Of a DNA stretch of 32,494 nucleotides, positions 6,954 through 16,206 are shown in pieces; within the stretch, counting starts at the first letter, position 1, and every line of letters begins with the position of its first letter. A model generated the notes under the pieces. It was not told the origin of the DNA, did not search any database, and was given only the letters and a program-made list of their open reading frames with translations. The stretch comes from JBCBXA01 sp039816825 (GTDB taxonomy: Bacteria; Pseudomonadota; Alphaproteobacteria; Rhizobiales; Rhizobiaceae): the NCBI GenBank assembly GCA_039816825.1, contig JBCBXA010000025.1, positions 1 through 32,494 of the forward strand, written 5' to 3'. A program made the translations under genes and the position numbers.

Positions 6954-8270
6954 ATGTCCGAGCAAGCCCGCGCCTATGACGCAAACGCCCATGCCGACTT
7001 TTTTGCCAAGCGTGTAGAAGAGACCGACGCCGAACTGTTTGGCGCACTCAATGGCGAGCTTGGTCGTCAGAGCCACGAGATCGAACTCATAGCCTCCGAA
7101 AACATCGTCAGCCGCGCTGTTCTGGATGCTCAGGGATCGGTGATGACCAATAAGTATGCCGAGGGCTATGTTGGCCGCCGCTACTATGGTGGCTGTGAGT
7201 TCGTGGACGTGGCCGAGAAGCTGGCCATCGAACGGGTCACCAAGCTCTTCGGCTGCTCCTATGCGAATGTGCAGCCATCCTCGGGCAGCCAGGCTAACCA
7301 GGGCGTGTTCCTCGCATTGATAAAGCCGGGCGACACCATCCTCGGCATGAGCCTCGACGCTGGCGGTCACCTCACCCACGGTGCAAAGCCCAACTTGTCG
7401 GGTAAATGGTTCAACCCAGTTCAGTATGGTGTGCGTGAAGAAGATGGTCTGATCGATTATGATCAAGTCGAAGCCCTGGCCAAAGAACACAAACCAGCCC
7501 TCATCGTTGCGGGTGGGTCCGCCTACAGCCGCGTCATTGACTTCAAGCGCTTCCGCGAGATTGCGGACATGGTGGGTGCCTATCTGTGGGTCGACATGGC
7601 GCACATTGCTGGTCTGGTGGCTGCTGGCCTGCACCCCAGCCCGTTCCCGCACGCCCATGTGGCCACGACCACAACCCACAAGACATTGCGCGGCCCGCGC
7701 GGTGGTCTGATCCTGTCCAACGATGAAGCGCTGGGCAAAAAGTTCAACTCGGCGATCTTCCCCGGTCTGCAGGGTGGGCCGCTCATGCACGTTGTTGCGG
7801 CAAAGGCTGTGGCTTTCGGTGAAGCGCTGCGTCCTGAATTCCGCTCCTACATTTCCTCGGTCTGCGACAACGCAAAGGCCCTCGCTGAGCGCCTCAAGGG
7901 CCATGGCTTTGACATCGTGTCCGGCGGCACCGATACCCACCTCATGCTGGTGGACCTACGGCCCAAAGGCGTAACGGGTAATGTGTCCGAAAACGCCCTC
8001 AAGCGCGCCAACATGACCTGCAACAAGAACGGCGTGCCGTTCGATCCTGAGAAGCCGATGGTGACGTCTGGCATTCGTCTTGGCACACCAGCGGCGACGA
8101 CCCGCGGCTTTGGCGTTGCCGAGTTCCAGCAGGTTGGCGACTTCATTGCCGAGACCCTGGAAGGGTTTGCGGCAAATGGCGAAGAGGGCAATGCCGGCGT
8201 CGAAGCTGATGTCGCAAAGCGCGTCGTCGAATTGACCAACCGCTTCCCGATTTACGGCTCCGCTTACTGA
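6954..8270 (+). CDS. glyA: Serine hydroxymethyltransferase
   Basis: GlyA interconverts serine and glycine while loading a one-carbon unit onto tetrahydrofolate, a cytoplasmic PLP enzyme feeding purine, thymidylate and methionine synthesis. The product is 438 aa, normal for the family, and the start follows GAGGGG. Visible motifs are ELIASENIVS (44-53), the YAEGYVGRRYYGGCEFVD region (68-85), DMAHIAGLVAAG and the PLP-lysine motif VATTTTHKTLRGPRGG with Lys243. The C-terminal RLGTPAATTRGF binding region is intact. It opens the forward run leading to nrdR and the riboflavin genes, 92 bases ahead of nrdR. Confidence 0.97.
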   Translation: MSEQARAYDANAHADFFAKRVEETDAELFGALNGELGRQSHEIELIASENIVSRAVLDAQGSVMTNKYAEGYVGRRYYGGCEFVDVAEKLAIERVTKLFGCSYANVQPSSGSQANQGVFLALIKPGDTILGMSLDAGGHLTHGAKPNLSGKWFNPVQYGVREEDGLIDYDQVEALAKEHKPALIVAGGSAYSRVIDFKRFREIADMVGAYLWVDMAHIAGLVAAGLHPSPFPHAHVATTTTHKTLRGPRGGLILSNDEALGKKFNSAIFPGLQGGPLMHVVAAKAVAFGEALRPEFRSYISSVCDNAKALAERLKGHGFDIVSGGTDTHLMLVDLRPKGVTGNVSENALKRANMTCNKNGVPFDPEKPMVTSGIRLGTPAATTRGFGVAEFQQVGDFIAETLEGFAANGEEGNAGVEADVAKRVVELTNRFPIYGSAY

Positions 8271-8362
8271 GCGGTCCGCCATTCTTCATGGCCAGCTTGA
8301 TGGTGGGCGACTGAGCGCCGCCAGCTTTTGCATATCTGGCTTCTCCGGCTTATGTGACGGCC

Positions 8363-8821
8363 ATGCGTTGCCCATTCTGTTCATCGCCTGACACACAGGT
8401 CAAAGATTCCCGGCCAACCGACGATAACACGGCCATCCGTCGTCGCCGGTCGTGCTCGGCTTGTGGTGCGCGCTTCACCACGTTTGAGCGGGTGCAGCTT
8501 CGCGAACTGCTGGTGGTCAAAAAGTCTGGCCGCAGAATGCCATTTGATCGCGAAAAGCTGGCACGGTCCATCGCCGTGGCGTTGCGCAAACGTGATGTGG
8601 ATTTGGAGCGTGTGGAGCAAATGATCTCCGGCATTGTCCGCCAGTTGGAGAGCTTGGGAGAGGCAGAGATTTCCTCCGAGAAGATCGGCCTTGCCATCAT
8701 GGAAGGGCTCAAAGCCATTGATGATGTGGCTTATGTCCGGTTCGCCTCGGTCTATCGCGATTTCAGCCAGGCTGAGGATTTCGCCAAGCTGATCAGCGAA
8801 CTGGAAACCGAGCAAGAATGA
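8363..8821 (+). CDS. nrdR: Transcriptional repressor NrdR
   Basis: NrdR represses ribonucleotide reductase genes in response to the ATP/dATP balance. The start is set at ATG 8363, giving MRCPFC as the family requires (152 aa); a GTG three codons upstream is in frame but unlikely. The N-terminal zinc ribbon has Cys pairs CPFC and CSAC (about residues 3-6 and 31-34). The conserved basic segment RRRRSC and the ATP-cone domain (about 49-139, starting VVKKSGRRMPFDREKL) follow. The stop overlaps the ribD start as ATGA, indicating translational coupling. The nrdR-ribD-ribE-ribH-nusB order is typical of proteobacteria. Confidence 0.96.
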   Translation: MRCPFCSSPDTQVKDSRPTDDNTAIRRRRSCSACGARFTTFERVQLRELLVVKKSGRRMPFDREKLARSIAVALRKRDVDLERVEQMISGIVRQLESLGEAEISSEKIGLAIMEGLKAIDDVAYVRFASVYRDFSQAEDFAKLISELETEQE

Positions 8822-9933
8822 CCAAGCTGGCGCAGGATTCGCGCTTTATCGATGCGGCCACACGCTATGCGCGTCGGCATATGGGGCTGACAGGCACCAA
8901 CCCATCAGTCGCAACCTTGCTGGTTCAGGGCAGCGAAGCCGGCCATCAGATCGTGGGCCGAGGCATCACAGCTTTGGGCGGTCGTCCCCATGCCGAGCGC
9001 ATTGCCCTTGATGAAGCGGGAGAGGCGGCCCGAAGCTCAACAGCCTATGTCACCCTTGAACCCTGCGCTCACCATGGCGTTACGCCACCGTGCGCCCAGG
9101 CGCTGATTGATGCGGGCGTTGCACGTGTCGTCACGGCTTATGTTGACCCCGATTCCCGCGTGGACGGGCAGGGTCATGCCATGCTGCGGGTTGCGGGAAT
9201 TGAGGTGATTGAGGGCGTCGGTTCCGAACACGCTGCCCGCGACCTCGCAGGATACTTGTCGCGCAAAAGCTCCTTCCGGCCCCATGTGCATCTGAAACTT
9301 GCCTTGAGCGCTGACAATCAGCTGGGGCGACCCGGACAGGAAGTGCCAATCACCGGCGAAGAGAGTCGCGCTCAGGTCCACCTGATGCGGGCGCAGTCTG
9401 ACGCCATTCTCGTCGGCGCGGGTACACTGCGTAGCGACGACCCCTCGCTGACGTGCCGCCTTCCGGGCTTGGAAACGCGCTCCCCGCTTCGCATCATATT
9501 GGCCGGCAACACGCCGTTGCCGCTGGAGTCCAGGGTTTTTGCAACGGCCCGCGACGTCCCTACGCTTGTGGTGCCCGGCGCTGGAGTGGCGTCTGAGACC
9601 AGAAGACATTTGTCGGCCATGGGGGTGGAACTGCTGGGTGCAGAACCCGTGAACGGGCGCGCGCCCTGGCCTGAGCTATTGGAAGATCTCGGTGCTCGCG
9701 GACTGTCGACTCTTTTCGTTGAAGGCGGTGCCACGGTGGCGGCATCGGCCCTGGCCAGCGGTCTGGTAGACCGTATCTCGCTGTTTCAGGCGGATATGGA
9801 ACTTGGTGAGGGCGGCATTTCTTCGCCCATGACTGTCGACCGGTTGGACGCTGATCATGGCTGGACCCATATCAGTGCTCACCGTTATGGAAACGACATT
9901 TGCCACACCTTCGAGCGGCGCAACGAGACCTGA
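8818..9933 (+). CDS. ribD: Bifunctional riboflavin deaminase/reductase
   Basis: RibD deaminates the pyrimidine product of GTP cyclohydrolase II and then reduces its ribose side chain with NADPH. The product is 371 aa. The N-terminal deaminase domain (about 8-150) has the zinc site HAE (His58, Glu60) and PCAHHGVTPPC (Cys83, Cys92). The C-terminal RibD_C reductase domain (about 160-365) shows KLALSADNQLG, SDAILVGAGTLRSDDPSLTCR and the nucleotide-binding LFVEGGATVAASAL. The gene overlaps nrdR by 4 bases and ends 3 bases before ribE. No FMN riboswitch was recognised upstream. Confidence 0.95.
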   Translation: MTKLAQDSRFIDAATRYARRHMGLTGTNPSVATLLVQGSEAGHQIVGRGITALGGRPHAERIALDEAGEAARSSTAYVTLEPCAHHGVTPPCAQALIDAGVARVVTAYVDPDSRVDGQGHAMLRVAGIEVIEGVGSEHAARDLAGYLSRKSSFRPHVHLKLALSADNQLGRPGQEVPITGEESRAQVHLMRAQSDAILVGAGTLRSDDPSLTCRLPGLETRSPLRIILAGNTPLPLESRVFATARDVPTLVVPGAGVASETRRHLSAMGVELLGAEPVNGRAPWPELLEDLGARGLSTLFVEGGATVAASALASGLVDRISLFQADMELGEGGISSPMTVDRLDADHGWTHISAHRYGNDICHTFERRNET

Positions 9934-9936
9934 TCC

Positions 9937-10536
9937 ATGTTCACCGGTATCATCACAGACATTGGCGAGGTCATCGCCACCGAAGACCTGGCCGAGGGGC
10001 GTCGTTTCACCGTTCGCACGGCTTATGATGTGCCAAGCATAGACATCGGTGCCTCCATTGCCCATGCGGGCGTCTGCCTGACGGTCACAGAAAGGCAGTC
10101 CGACAGCTACACCGTAGAGGCGTGGGAAGAGGCGCTGCGCCTGACAACTGCCGGAAATTGGACGGTTGGCACAAAGCTCAATTTGGAGCGCGCGCTCAAG
10201 ATCGGCGATGAATTGGGCGGCCACATCGTGTCCGGTCACGTGGACGGTAAGGCTGAGATCGTCTCTGTCGAGGCCGAGGGGGATGCCATGCGGTTCACGC
10301 TGGTGGCGCCCGAGGGTCTCGCACGTTTCATCGCGCCCAAGGGCTCGGTTTGCCTTGATGGCACGTCGCTCACCGTCAATGCCGTGGATGGCCCACGGTT
10401 CGATGTGCTCCTGATCCGCCACTCGCTTGAGGCGACCACCTGGGGCACTGTTCGCCAGGGTGATTTCGTCAATCTCGAAGTGGACACCATGGCGCGCTAC
10501 GCCGCGCGGCTGGCGCAATTTCCCTCAATCGACTGA
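9937..10536 (+). CDS. ribE: Riboflavin synthase, alpha subunit
   Basis: The enzyme dismutates two 6,7-dimethyl-8-ribityllumazine molecules to riboflavin and the pyrimidine precursor, the last step of the pathway. The product is 199 aa, made of two homologous lumazine-binding barrels (about 1-96 and 97-190). The N-terminus MFTGIITDIGEV is the family signature. Each half has its SxGVCLTV-like segment (ASIAHAGVCLTV, KGSVCLDGTSLTVN), and GDELGGHIVSGHVDG links them. It starts 3 bases after ribD. The 77-base gap to ribH is the largest inside the riboflavin block. The gene is also named ribC in some species. Confidence 0.95.
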   Translation: MFTGIITDIGEVIATEDLAEGRRFTVRTAYDVPSIDIGASIAHAGVCLTVTERQSDSYTVEAWEEALRLTTAGNWTVGTKLNLERALKIGDELGGHIVSGHVDGKAEIVSVEAEGDAMRFTLVAPEGLARFIAPKGSVCLDGTSLTVNAVDGPRFDVLLIRHSLEATTWGTVRQGDFVNLEVDTMARYAARLAQFPSID

Positions 10537-10613
10537 ACGCAAACCAATAAGCGCTTGAACCGTACGCGCCGCCATGGTTCACCACGCGCCTGTGCACACT
10601 TATCGAGCTAGCC

Positions 10614-11048
10614 ATGCCCCATCTTCTGATTGTCGATGCCCGTTTCTATGAGGATCTTGCCGAAGATCTGTTCGATGGCGCGACCCATGCCCTGAAAGCG
10701 GCTGGCGCCACCTGGGATCATATTTCTGTTCCCGGCGCGCTGGAAATACCTGTGGCGATCCGCATGGCCGAGCAGGGGTCCAAACACTATGATGGCTATG
10801 TGGCACTAGGCTGCGTGATCCGAGGCGAAACCACCCACTACGACATCGTGGCCGGCGAGAGCTCCCGCGCCATCATGGATTTGGGCATTCAGCACGGCAT
10901 TGCCATCGGAAACGGTATTCAGACGGTCGAGAACAGGGCACAGGCCGAAGCGCGAACCAAGCGTTCTGAGAAAGACAAAGGCGGCGGCGCGGCAAAGGCG
11001 GCTTTGTCGTTGATCGCAGCGCGCGAAACCCTTGGTGCGTCCCAGTGA
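10614..11048 (+). CDS. ribH: 6,7-dimethyl-8-ribityllumazine synthase
   Basis: RibH joins the ribityl-amino-pyrimidine with 3,4-dihydroxy-2-butanone 4-phosphate, supplying the substrate of riboflavin synthase. The product is 144 aa, short but within the family range. Substrate-binding motifs are visible: the N-terminal IVDARFYEDL (Phe stacking on the pyrimidine), VPGALEIPVAI and ALGCVIRGETTHYDIV with catalytic His75. GNGIQTVENRAQAEAR resembles the family's GNGILTVEN but with Gln. The stop overlaps the nusB GTG start. The butanone-phosphate synthase gene (ribB or ribBA) is not in this window. Confidence 0.93.
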   Translation: MPHLLIVDARFYEDLAEDLFDGATHALKAAGATWDHISVPGALEIPVAIRMAEQGSKHYDGYVALGCVIRGETTHYDIVAGESSRAIMDLGIQHGIAIGNGIQTVENRAQAEARTKRSEKDKGGGAAKAALSLIAARETLGASQ

Positions 11049-11599
11049 GTGACGCCAAGGCCCCTGCCGACAAAGGGCCCAACAAGCGCAGCCTGGCACG
11101 GCTGGCGGCTGTTCAGGCGGTCTATCAACTCGACGTATCGGGCGCATCGCTCACATCCATAGTGGCTGAATATGAGACGTTTCGGCTTGGTCAGGAGATT
11201 GATGGCGAGCAGATGCGCGAGGCGGATGTTGGCTGGTTTCGCAACACGGTCGGCGGGGTCGTTCAGCGTCAGAAAACCATCGATCCACTCATCAATGCCG
11301 CACTGCCGGACAATTGGCCGTTGGCGCGCATGGACATGACACTCCGGGCCATCCTGCGTTGTGGCGTGCTCGAGTTTCTCGCGCGGCGAGATGTCCCGGC
11401 CAAAGTGATCATCAGCGAATATGTGGATGTCACAAAGGCCTTCTTTGAAGGTGATGAGCCCAAGATCGTCAACGGTGTGTTGGACCGCATCGGTCGCCAG
11501 CGCCGCGAGGGCGAACTGGACAATCGCGAGTCTGAAGCCATGGAAGCCGATGCCCAGACCCTGGAAGCGGTGCCGGACGATGCGGCGCGCGCCAGCTAG
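11045..11599 (+). CDS. nusB: Transcription antitermination factor NusB
   Basis: NusB with NusE/S10 binds boxA RNA and supports processive transcription of rRNA operons. It starts at a GTG that overlaps the ribH stop (GTGA). The 184-aa protein is all-helical, opening with the characteristic RSLARLAAVQAVYQLDVSG. ALPDNWPLARMDMTLRAILRCGVLEF and VIISEYVDVTKAFFEGDEPKIVNGVLDRIG are diagnostic of the second half. The C-terminal 25 residues are an acidic extension. Pairing with ribH and thiL is common in alphaproteobacteria. Confidence 0.95.
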   Translation: MSDAKAPADKGPNKRSLARLAAVQAVYQLDVSGASLTSIVAEYETFRLGQEIDGEQMREADVGWFRNTVGGVVQRQKTIDPLINAALPDNWPLARMDMTLRAILRCGVLEFLARRDVPAKVIISEYVDVTKAFFEGDEPKIVNGVLDRIGRQRREGELDNRESEAMEADAQTLEAVPDDAARAS

Positions 11600-11601
11600 T
11601 T

Positions 11602-12594
11602 ATGGCTGACCAGCTGGACGAGTTTGATATCATCGCCCGGCACTTTGCGCCGCTGGCTCGTTCCTGCCCCGACATCGAGACCTTCCGGCTGATGGACGAT
11701 GCGGCCACCATTCGGTCGCGCCCCGGCAAGAGACTGGTCGTCACATCTGACTCGCTTGTGGCCGGAATTCACTTCTTTGGGGATGAGCCGCCGGCGCAGA
11801 TCGCCCAAAAGGCCCTCCGTACCAACCTGTCTGATCTCGCCGCCAAAGGCGCTGAACCTCGCGGTTATACCATGGCTCTGCACCTGCCACCTGGTCGGGG
11901 TGATCAATGGCTTGCCGGTTTCGCGGAAGGTCTGCGGGATGATCAGTCCACATATGGCATCAGTCTTCTGGGTGGAGACACAACCAGCAGCCCGACCCTG
12001 GCCATTGCCATCACGGCGATAGGGGAGGTCGACGGCTCCTATCCGGCTCGGCAAAATGCGGAGATCGGGGATGATGTATGGGTCACCGGAACGATTGGTG
12101 ATGCAGCGCTCGGTCTGAAGCTCTATGAGGGAACTCTCCAACTCGACGACGTTGTCGCGGATCATCTGCGGCTTCGGTATCGCCTGCCGCAACCTCGGCT
12201 GGAGGTGCGGCCTCTGCTCATCGCCCATGCCAAGGGGGCGATGGATGTCTCCGACGGCCTGCTCGCTGATCTTGGCAAGATGTGCAGGGCAGCGAAGGTC
12301 GGTGCGCGAGTGATGTCAGACCTTATTCCCGTGAGCCCAGAGGCGCGGCAGGCTGTTGCGACCCTGGGTCAGCGCGCGCTTCAACCCTTGATGGCCGGTG
12401 ATGACTACGAGGTGCTATTCACAGCTGATCCGCTTGCGCGCAGTTCCATTCAGTCGATGGCGTTGGAGTTGCCTTTTGGCGTAACTCGGATCGGGCAGAT
12501 CATGAAAGCTGAAAGCAGCCATCAGGTTTTGCTGTTGGACGAGGCGGGCAATCCGGTCCATCTAGACGGCGTGGGCCATGTGCATCGGCTCTGA
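11602..12594 (+). CDS. thiL: Thiamine-monophosphate kinase
   Basis: ThiL phosphorylates thiamine monophosphate to the active cofactor thiamine diphosphate using ATP. The 330-aa product has the AIR-synthase-like fold with metal-binding acids DDAATI (Asp32-33) and TSDSLVAGIHF (Asp50). Further motifs are LRTNLSDLAAKGAEPRGY, LLGGDTTSSP, MDVSDGLLADLGKM and the late AGDDYEVLF. The start is 2 bases after the nusB stop, consistent with one transcript. Confidence 0.95.
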   Translation: MADQLDEFDIIARHFAPLARSCPDIETFRLMDDAATIRSRPGKRLVVTSDSLVAGIHFFGDEPPAQIAQKALRTNLSDLAAKGAEPRGYTMALHLPPGRGDQWLAGFAEGLRDDQSTYGISLLGGDTTSSPTLAIAITAIGEVDGSYPARQNAEIGDDVWVTGTIGDAALGLKLYEGTLQLDDVVADHLRLRYRLPQPRLEVRPLLIAHAKGAMDVSDGLLADLGKMCRAAKVGARVMSDLIPVSPEARQAVATLGQRALQPLMAGDDYEVLFTADPLARSSIQSMALELPFGVTRIGQIMKAESSHQVLLLDEAGNPVHLDGVGHVHRL

Positions 12595-12613
12595 GCCCCG
12601 TTGAGGAACGACA

Positions 12614-13843
12614 ATGGCCATAACTGCATCTGACAACACCAGTACGTTGAGAGCCGCGGCCAAGCGCAACGTTGTTCTGCTGGCGTTGACGACCAGCATT
12701 CTGGGGCCCGTTGCTCCCATATCGATTGCGACGGGCGGCTTGGCGGGGCAAACGCTTCTGGGCAACGATCACATGCTCGCCACCCTGCCGGTCACCGGGT
12801 TCAACCTGGGTGTCGGATTGGGCGCGATTCCAGCCGCGCTTCTCATGCGGCGCATCGGCCGCAAGCGCGGATTTATGGCCGGGGCTGGCGTCGCCTTCCT
12901 GGGTGGGCTCGTTTCTGCGCTGGCGCTGATCTACGCATATTTTTGGCTGTTCGCCCTGGGTGTGTCGGTCGTGGGGGCCAGCTACTCATTCGTTGCCCAA
13001 TATCGATTTGCTGCAGCCGACTATGGCGACGAGGACTTTAAGGCCAAAGCTATCTCTTTCGTGATGCTGGGCGGTATTGGCTCCGCCATCATCGGGCCAC
13101 AACTGGTCATCTTTACGAGCGAAGCGCTGGCGCCATACACGTTTGCCGGAAGCTACCTCGCGATCTGCGGCATCGCTATCGTGGGCATGCTGATGCTTGC
13201 TTTTCTGCAGCCGGTTTCATCGCCGGAGCCTGGTGGCGAGGTCGAGACGCCGCAGGGTCGCCCGATGGCCCAGATCGTCCGACAGCCGCGCTTCATCGTG
13301 GCCACTATTGTCACCATTTCAGGTGGCTCGCTGATGAGCTTTGTTATGACGGCTGCACCCCTGGCCATGATTGCTTGCGGCTTTTCGGTGGCCAGCGCGG
13401 CCATGGGTATTCAGTGGCATGTCATCGCTATGTTTGCCCCCAGCTTCTTCACCGGCCACCTGATGACCCGCTTCGGCAAGGAGCGGGTGGTGGCCGCAGG
13501 CCTCTTGATACTGGTCGTTTGCGCCATTGTTGCCTTGTCCGGCATTCAGCTGTGGCAGTTCTGGCTGGCTCTTATTCTTCTGGGAGTGGGTTGGAACTTC
13601 GCCTTTATAAGCGGCACGGCGTTGGTGACAACAACCTACCGGCATGAAGAGCGTCAGCGCGTGCAGGGCGTGTTCGACTTTCTGGTCTACGGCTTCGCCG
13701 CTGTGGCGTCCGGCTTGTCAGGTGTGGTTTTGAATTTGGTGGGCTGGAACGTCGTCAATCTGATCATTTTCCCCGTCGTGGCGCTCGCCTTGGGCTGCCT
13801 GATCTGGCTGGCACGGCAACCTCAAGAGCCGGTTGCGGCCTGA
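12614..13843 (+). CDS. Major facilitator superfamily transporter
   Basis: This 409-aa inner-membrane protein has about twelve hydrophobic segments in two halves, separated by a polar central loop (about 198-222, QPVSSPEPGGEVETPQGRPM). Between segments 2 and 3 the MFS signature loop reads MRRIGRKRGFMAGAG, with the conserved basic residues. The second half has the corresponding MTRFGKERVVAAG. A good ribosome site (GAGGAA) precedes ATG 12614, 19 bases after the thiL stop, so it may be the last gene of the run. The substrate is unknown. Confidence 0.85.
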   Translation: MAITASDNTSTLRAAAKRNVVLLALTTSILGPVAPISIATGGLAGQTLLGNDHMLATLPVTGFNLGVGLGAIPAALLMRRIGRKRGFMAGAGVAFLGGLVSALALIYAYFWLFALGVSVVGASYSFVAQYRFAAADYGDEDFKAKAISFVMLGGIGSAIIGPQLVIFTSEALAPYTFAGSYLAICGIAIVGMLMLAFLQPVSSPEPGGEVETPQGRPMAQIVRQPRFIVATIVTISGGSLMSFVMTAAPLAMIACGFSVASAAMGIQWHVIAMFAPSFFTGHLMTRFGKERVVAAGLLILVVCAIVALSGIQLWQFWLALILLGVGWNFAFISGTALVTTTYRHEERQRVQGVFDFLVYGFAAVASGLSGVVLNLVGWNVVNLIIFPVVALALGCLIWLARQPQEPVAA

Positions 13844-14002
13844 GACGCAAATTGATCAACGCATGCACATAGATATCTGTGTTCTTTCGTCTAACGTCCG
13901 GTTGATTTGTTCTCGTCAAACGGATTGAGTCCGCCCGGGAGGAAGCACGCGCTTCCGGAATGAATCATTTTGCGGTCCGTGACCGCTTCTCTGGGGGAAT
14001 AA

Positions 14003-16138
14003 ATGTTATCTTTGTATCTGGTGATCGCGGCCGGACTTTTGTCCGTTGTCTATGCGATCTGGGCAACGCAGTCCGTCATGTCGGCCGATGCCGGCAATGA
14101 GCGGATGAAGGAGATTGCAGGCGCAATCCAACAGGGCGCGCAGGCCTATCTGACGCGTCAGTACATGACCATCGCCATTGTGGGCGCGGTTGTATTTGTG
14201 GTGGCATGGCTGCTGCTCGGCGCGGTGGCTGCCGTCGGTTTCCTGATTGGTGCCGTGCTGTCTGGTCTGGCGGGATTCATCGGCATGCTCGTATCCGTGC
14301 GTGCGAACGTTCGCACGGCGCAGGCAGCCTCCACATCGTTGGGTGCGGGCCTCGACATCGCATTCAAGTCGGGCGCCATCACAGGAATGCTCGTGGCCGG
14401 TCTCGCGCTTCTTGGCGTCGCGGTCTACTACGCGATCCTGATCGGCGCAGGTTACGAAAACACGTCCCGCACCGTCATCGACGGACTTGTGGCTCTCGGC
14501 TTTGGCGCATCGCTGATCTCCATCTTCGCGCGCTTGGGCGGCGGCATCTTCACCAAAGGTGCAGATGTGGGCGGCGACCTTGTTGGTAAAGTGGAAGCGG
14601 GCATCCCGGAAGATGACCCCCGCAACCCAGCCACGATCGCAGATAATGTCGGCGACAATGTTGGCGACTGCGCCGGCATGGCGGCGGACCTGTTCGAGAC
14701 CTATGCTGTGACCGTTGTGGCCACCATGGTTCTGGCCTCGATCTTCTTCGCCGGCGAGCAAGCAAGCGCTCTCATGCTTCTGCCGCTCGCCATCGGCGGT
14801 GTTTGTGTCGTGACGTCCATCATCGGCACCTTCTTCGTGAAGCTCGGTGCCAACAACTCCATCATGGGTGCGCTCTATAAGGGCTTCATCGCAACGGCGG
14901 TCATTTCCGCAGTTGCCCTGGGCGGTCTGATTTCGCTCCTGATCGGTTGGGGAACGGAGTTCACCACAACCACTGGCACCAGCTTCACAGGCGCATCGCT
15001 CTACTGGTGCATGCTGATCGGTCTGGTCATCACTGGTCTCATCATCTGGGTGACGGAGTATTACACAGGCGTGGACTATCGCCCCGTGCGGTCCATCAGT
15101 CAGGCATCGGTGACCGGTCATGGCACCAATGTGATCCAGGGCCTTGCTGTCTCTCTCGAAGCGACGGCTCTGCCCGCGATCATCATCATCATCGGCATCA
15201 TCCTCACCTATTCGGTGGCTGGTCTGTTCGGCATCGCCATTGCAGTGGCCGCCATGTTGGCCCTTGCTGGCTTCGTGGTGGCTCTCGATGCATTCGGTCC
15301 GGTGACTGACAATGCGGGCGGCATTGCCGAGATGTCGGGTCTGCCGGATGAAGTCCGCAACACGACAGATGCACTTGATGCCGTGGGCAACACCACTAAG
15401 GCTGTCACCAAGGGCTACGCCATCGGTTCTGCCGGTCTCGGCGCGCTTGTGCTGTTTGCCGCCTACACTGAGGATCTGAAGTTCTTCTCTGCCACTGCTG
15501 CAGCGGATTCGATCTTCTTCGGTATCGAGGCTGACACGCTCTTCAACTTGTCCAACCCATATGTGGTTGCTGGCCTGCTGTTTGGTGGCCTGCTGCCATA
15601 TCTGTTCGGTGGCATGTCCATGACGGCCGTCGGCCGGGCAGGGGGTGCCGTTGTGGAAGAGGTACGCCGTCAGTTCCGTGCTGATCCTGGCATCATGGAA
15701 GGCACGTCCAAGCCCGACTACGCACGGGCCGTGGACATGCTGACCCGCGCTGCGATCAAGGAGATGATCATACCGTCGCTCCTGCCGGTTCTGTCTCCGA
15801 TCTTCGTGTTCTTTGCAGTCTATCTGATCTCATCGCCTGCCAACGCATTCGCCGCTCTCGGCGCCATGCTGCTGGGCGTGATCGTGACGGGCTTCTTCGT
15901 GGCCGTATCCATGACCGCCGGTGGCGGTGCATGGGACAATGCGAAGAAGAGCTTTGAAGATGGCTTTGTCGACAAGGACGGTGTCCGCCATGAAAAGGGC
16001 GGCGAAGCTCACAAGGCTTCTGTCACGGGAGACACTGTGGGCGATCCATACAAGGATACGGCTGGCCCGGCTGTGAACCCGATGATCAAGATCACCAACA
16101 TTGTGGCTCTGCTGCTTCTGGCGGTGATGGCCCACTAG
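14003..16138 (+). CDS. hppA: Membrane-bound proton-translocating pyrophosphatase (K+-independent type)
   Basis: HppA couples hydrolysis of pyrophosphate to proton pumping across the inner membrane. The product is 711 aa with about 16 membrane segments and a CTGGGGG ribosome site before the ATG. The catalytic region (about 188-232) contains DVGGDLVGKVEAGIPEDDPRNPA and the DNVGDNVGDCAGMAADLFE acidic cluster that binds Mg-pyrophosphate. The second acidic cluster FGPVTDNAGGIAEM (about 431-444) is present. GNTTKA carries Lys466 where potassium-dependent enzymes have Ala, the known marker of potassium-independent pumps. A strong terminator follows 23 bases after the stop. Confidence 0.97.
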   Translation: MLSLYLVIAAGLLSVVYAIWATQSVMSADAGNERMKEIAGAIQQGAQAYLTRQYMTIAIVGAVVFVVAWLLLGAVAAVGFLIGAVLSGLAGFIGMLVSVRANVRTAQAASTSLGAGLDIAFKSGAITGMLVAGLALLGVAVYYAILIGAGYENTSRTVIDGLVALGFGASLISIFARLGGGIFTKGADVGGDLVGKVEAGIPEDDPRNPATIADNVGDNVGDCAGMAADLFETYAVTVVATMVLASIFFAGEQASALMLLPLAIGGVCVVTSIIGTFFVKLGANNSIMGALYKGFIATAVISAVALGGLISLLIGWGTEFTTTTGTSFTGASLYWCMLIGLVITGLIIWVTEYYTGVDYRPVRSISQASVTGHGTNVIQGLAVSLEATALPAIIIIIGIILTYSVAGLFGIAIAVAAMLALAGFVVALDAFGPVTDNAGGIAEMSGLPDEVRNTTDALDAVGNTTKAVTKGYAIGSAGLGALVLFAAYTEDLKFFSATAAADSIFFGIEADTLFNLSNPYVVAGLLFGGLLPYLFGGMSMTAVGRAGGAVVEEVRRQFRADPGIMEGTSKPDYARAVDMLTRAAIKEMIIPSLLPVLSPIFVFFAVYLISSPANAFAALGAMLLGVIVTGFFVAVSMTAGGGAWDNAKKSFEDGFVDKDGVRHEKGGEAHKASVTGDTVGDPYKDTAGPAVNPMIKITNIVALLLLAVMAH

Positions 16139-16161
16139 CCATCGCACATCGAGAAATAGAG

Positions 16162-16190
16162 AGGGCCGCTGAGACATCAGCGGCCCTTTT
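16162..16190 (+). terminator. Intrinsic terminator after hppA
   Basis: AGGGCCGCTGA (16162-16172) pairs perfectly with TCAGCGGCCCT (16177-16187) around a 4-base loop, followed by a T-run. It lies between the convergent hppA and cupin genes. On the reverse strand the following sequence is only pyrimidine-rich, so it probably serves mainly hppA. Confidence 0.9.
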
Positions 16191-16206
16191 GATTCAACGC
16201 TCGGTA

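Noticed and set aside
6939..7940. Reverse-strand open frame of 333 codons opposite glyA
   Set aside because: It is fully antisense to a textbook glyA with no domain of its own; high GC keeps antisense frames open.
8271..8362. FMN riboswitch for the riboflavin genes
   Set aside because: No conserved RFN-element sequence blocks were found here or before ribH at 10537-10613.
13867..13882. ACAT-AGATATCT-GTGT near-palindrome between the MFS gene and hppA
   Set aside because: It has one mismatch and no T-run or promoter nearby. It could be an operator, but nothing else supports it.
14006..15121. Long reverse-strand open frame inside hppA
   Set aside because: The composition (rich in His, Asp, Arg and Cys) and full overlap with the catalytic half of hppA mark it as a shadow.
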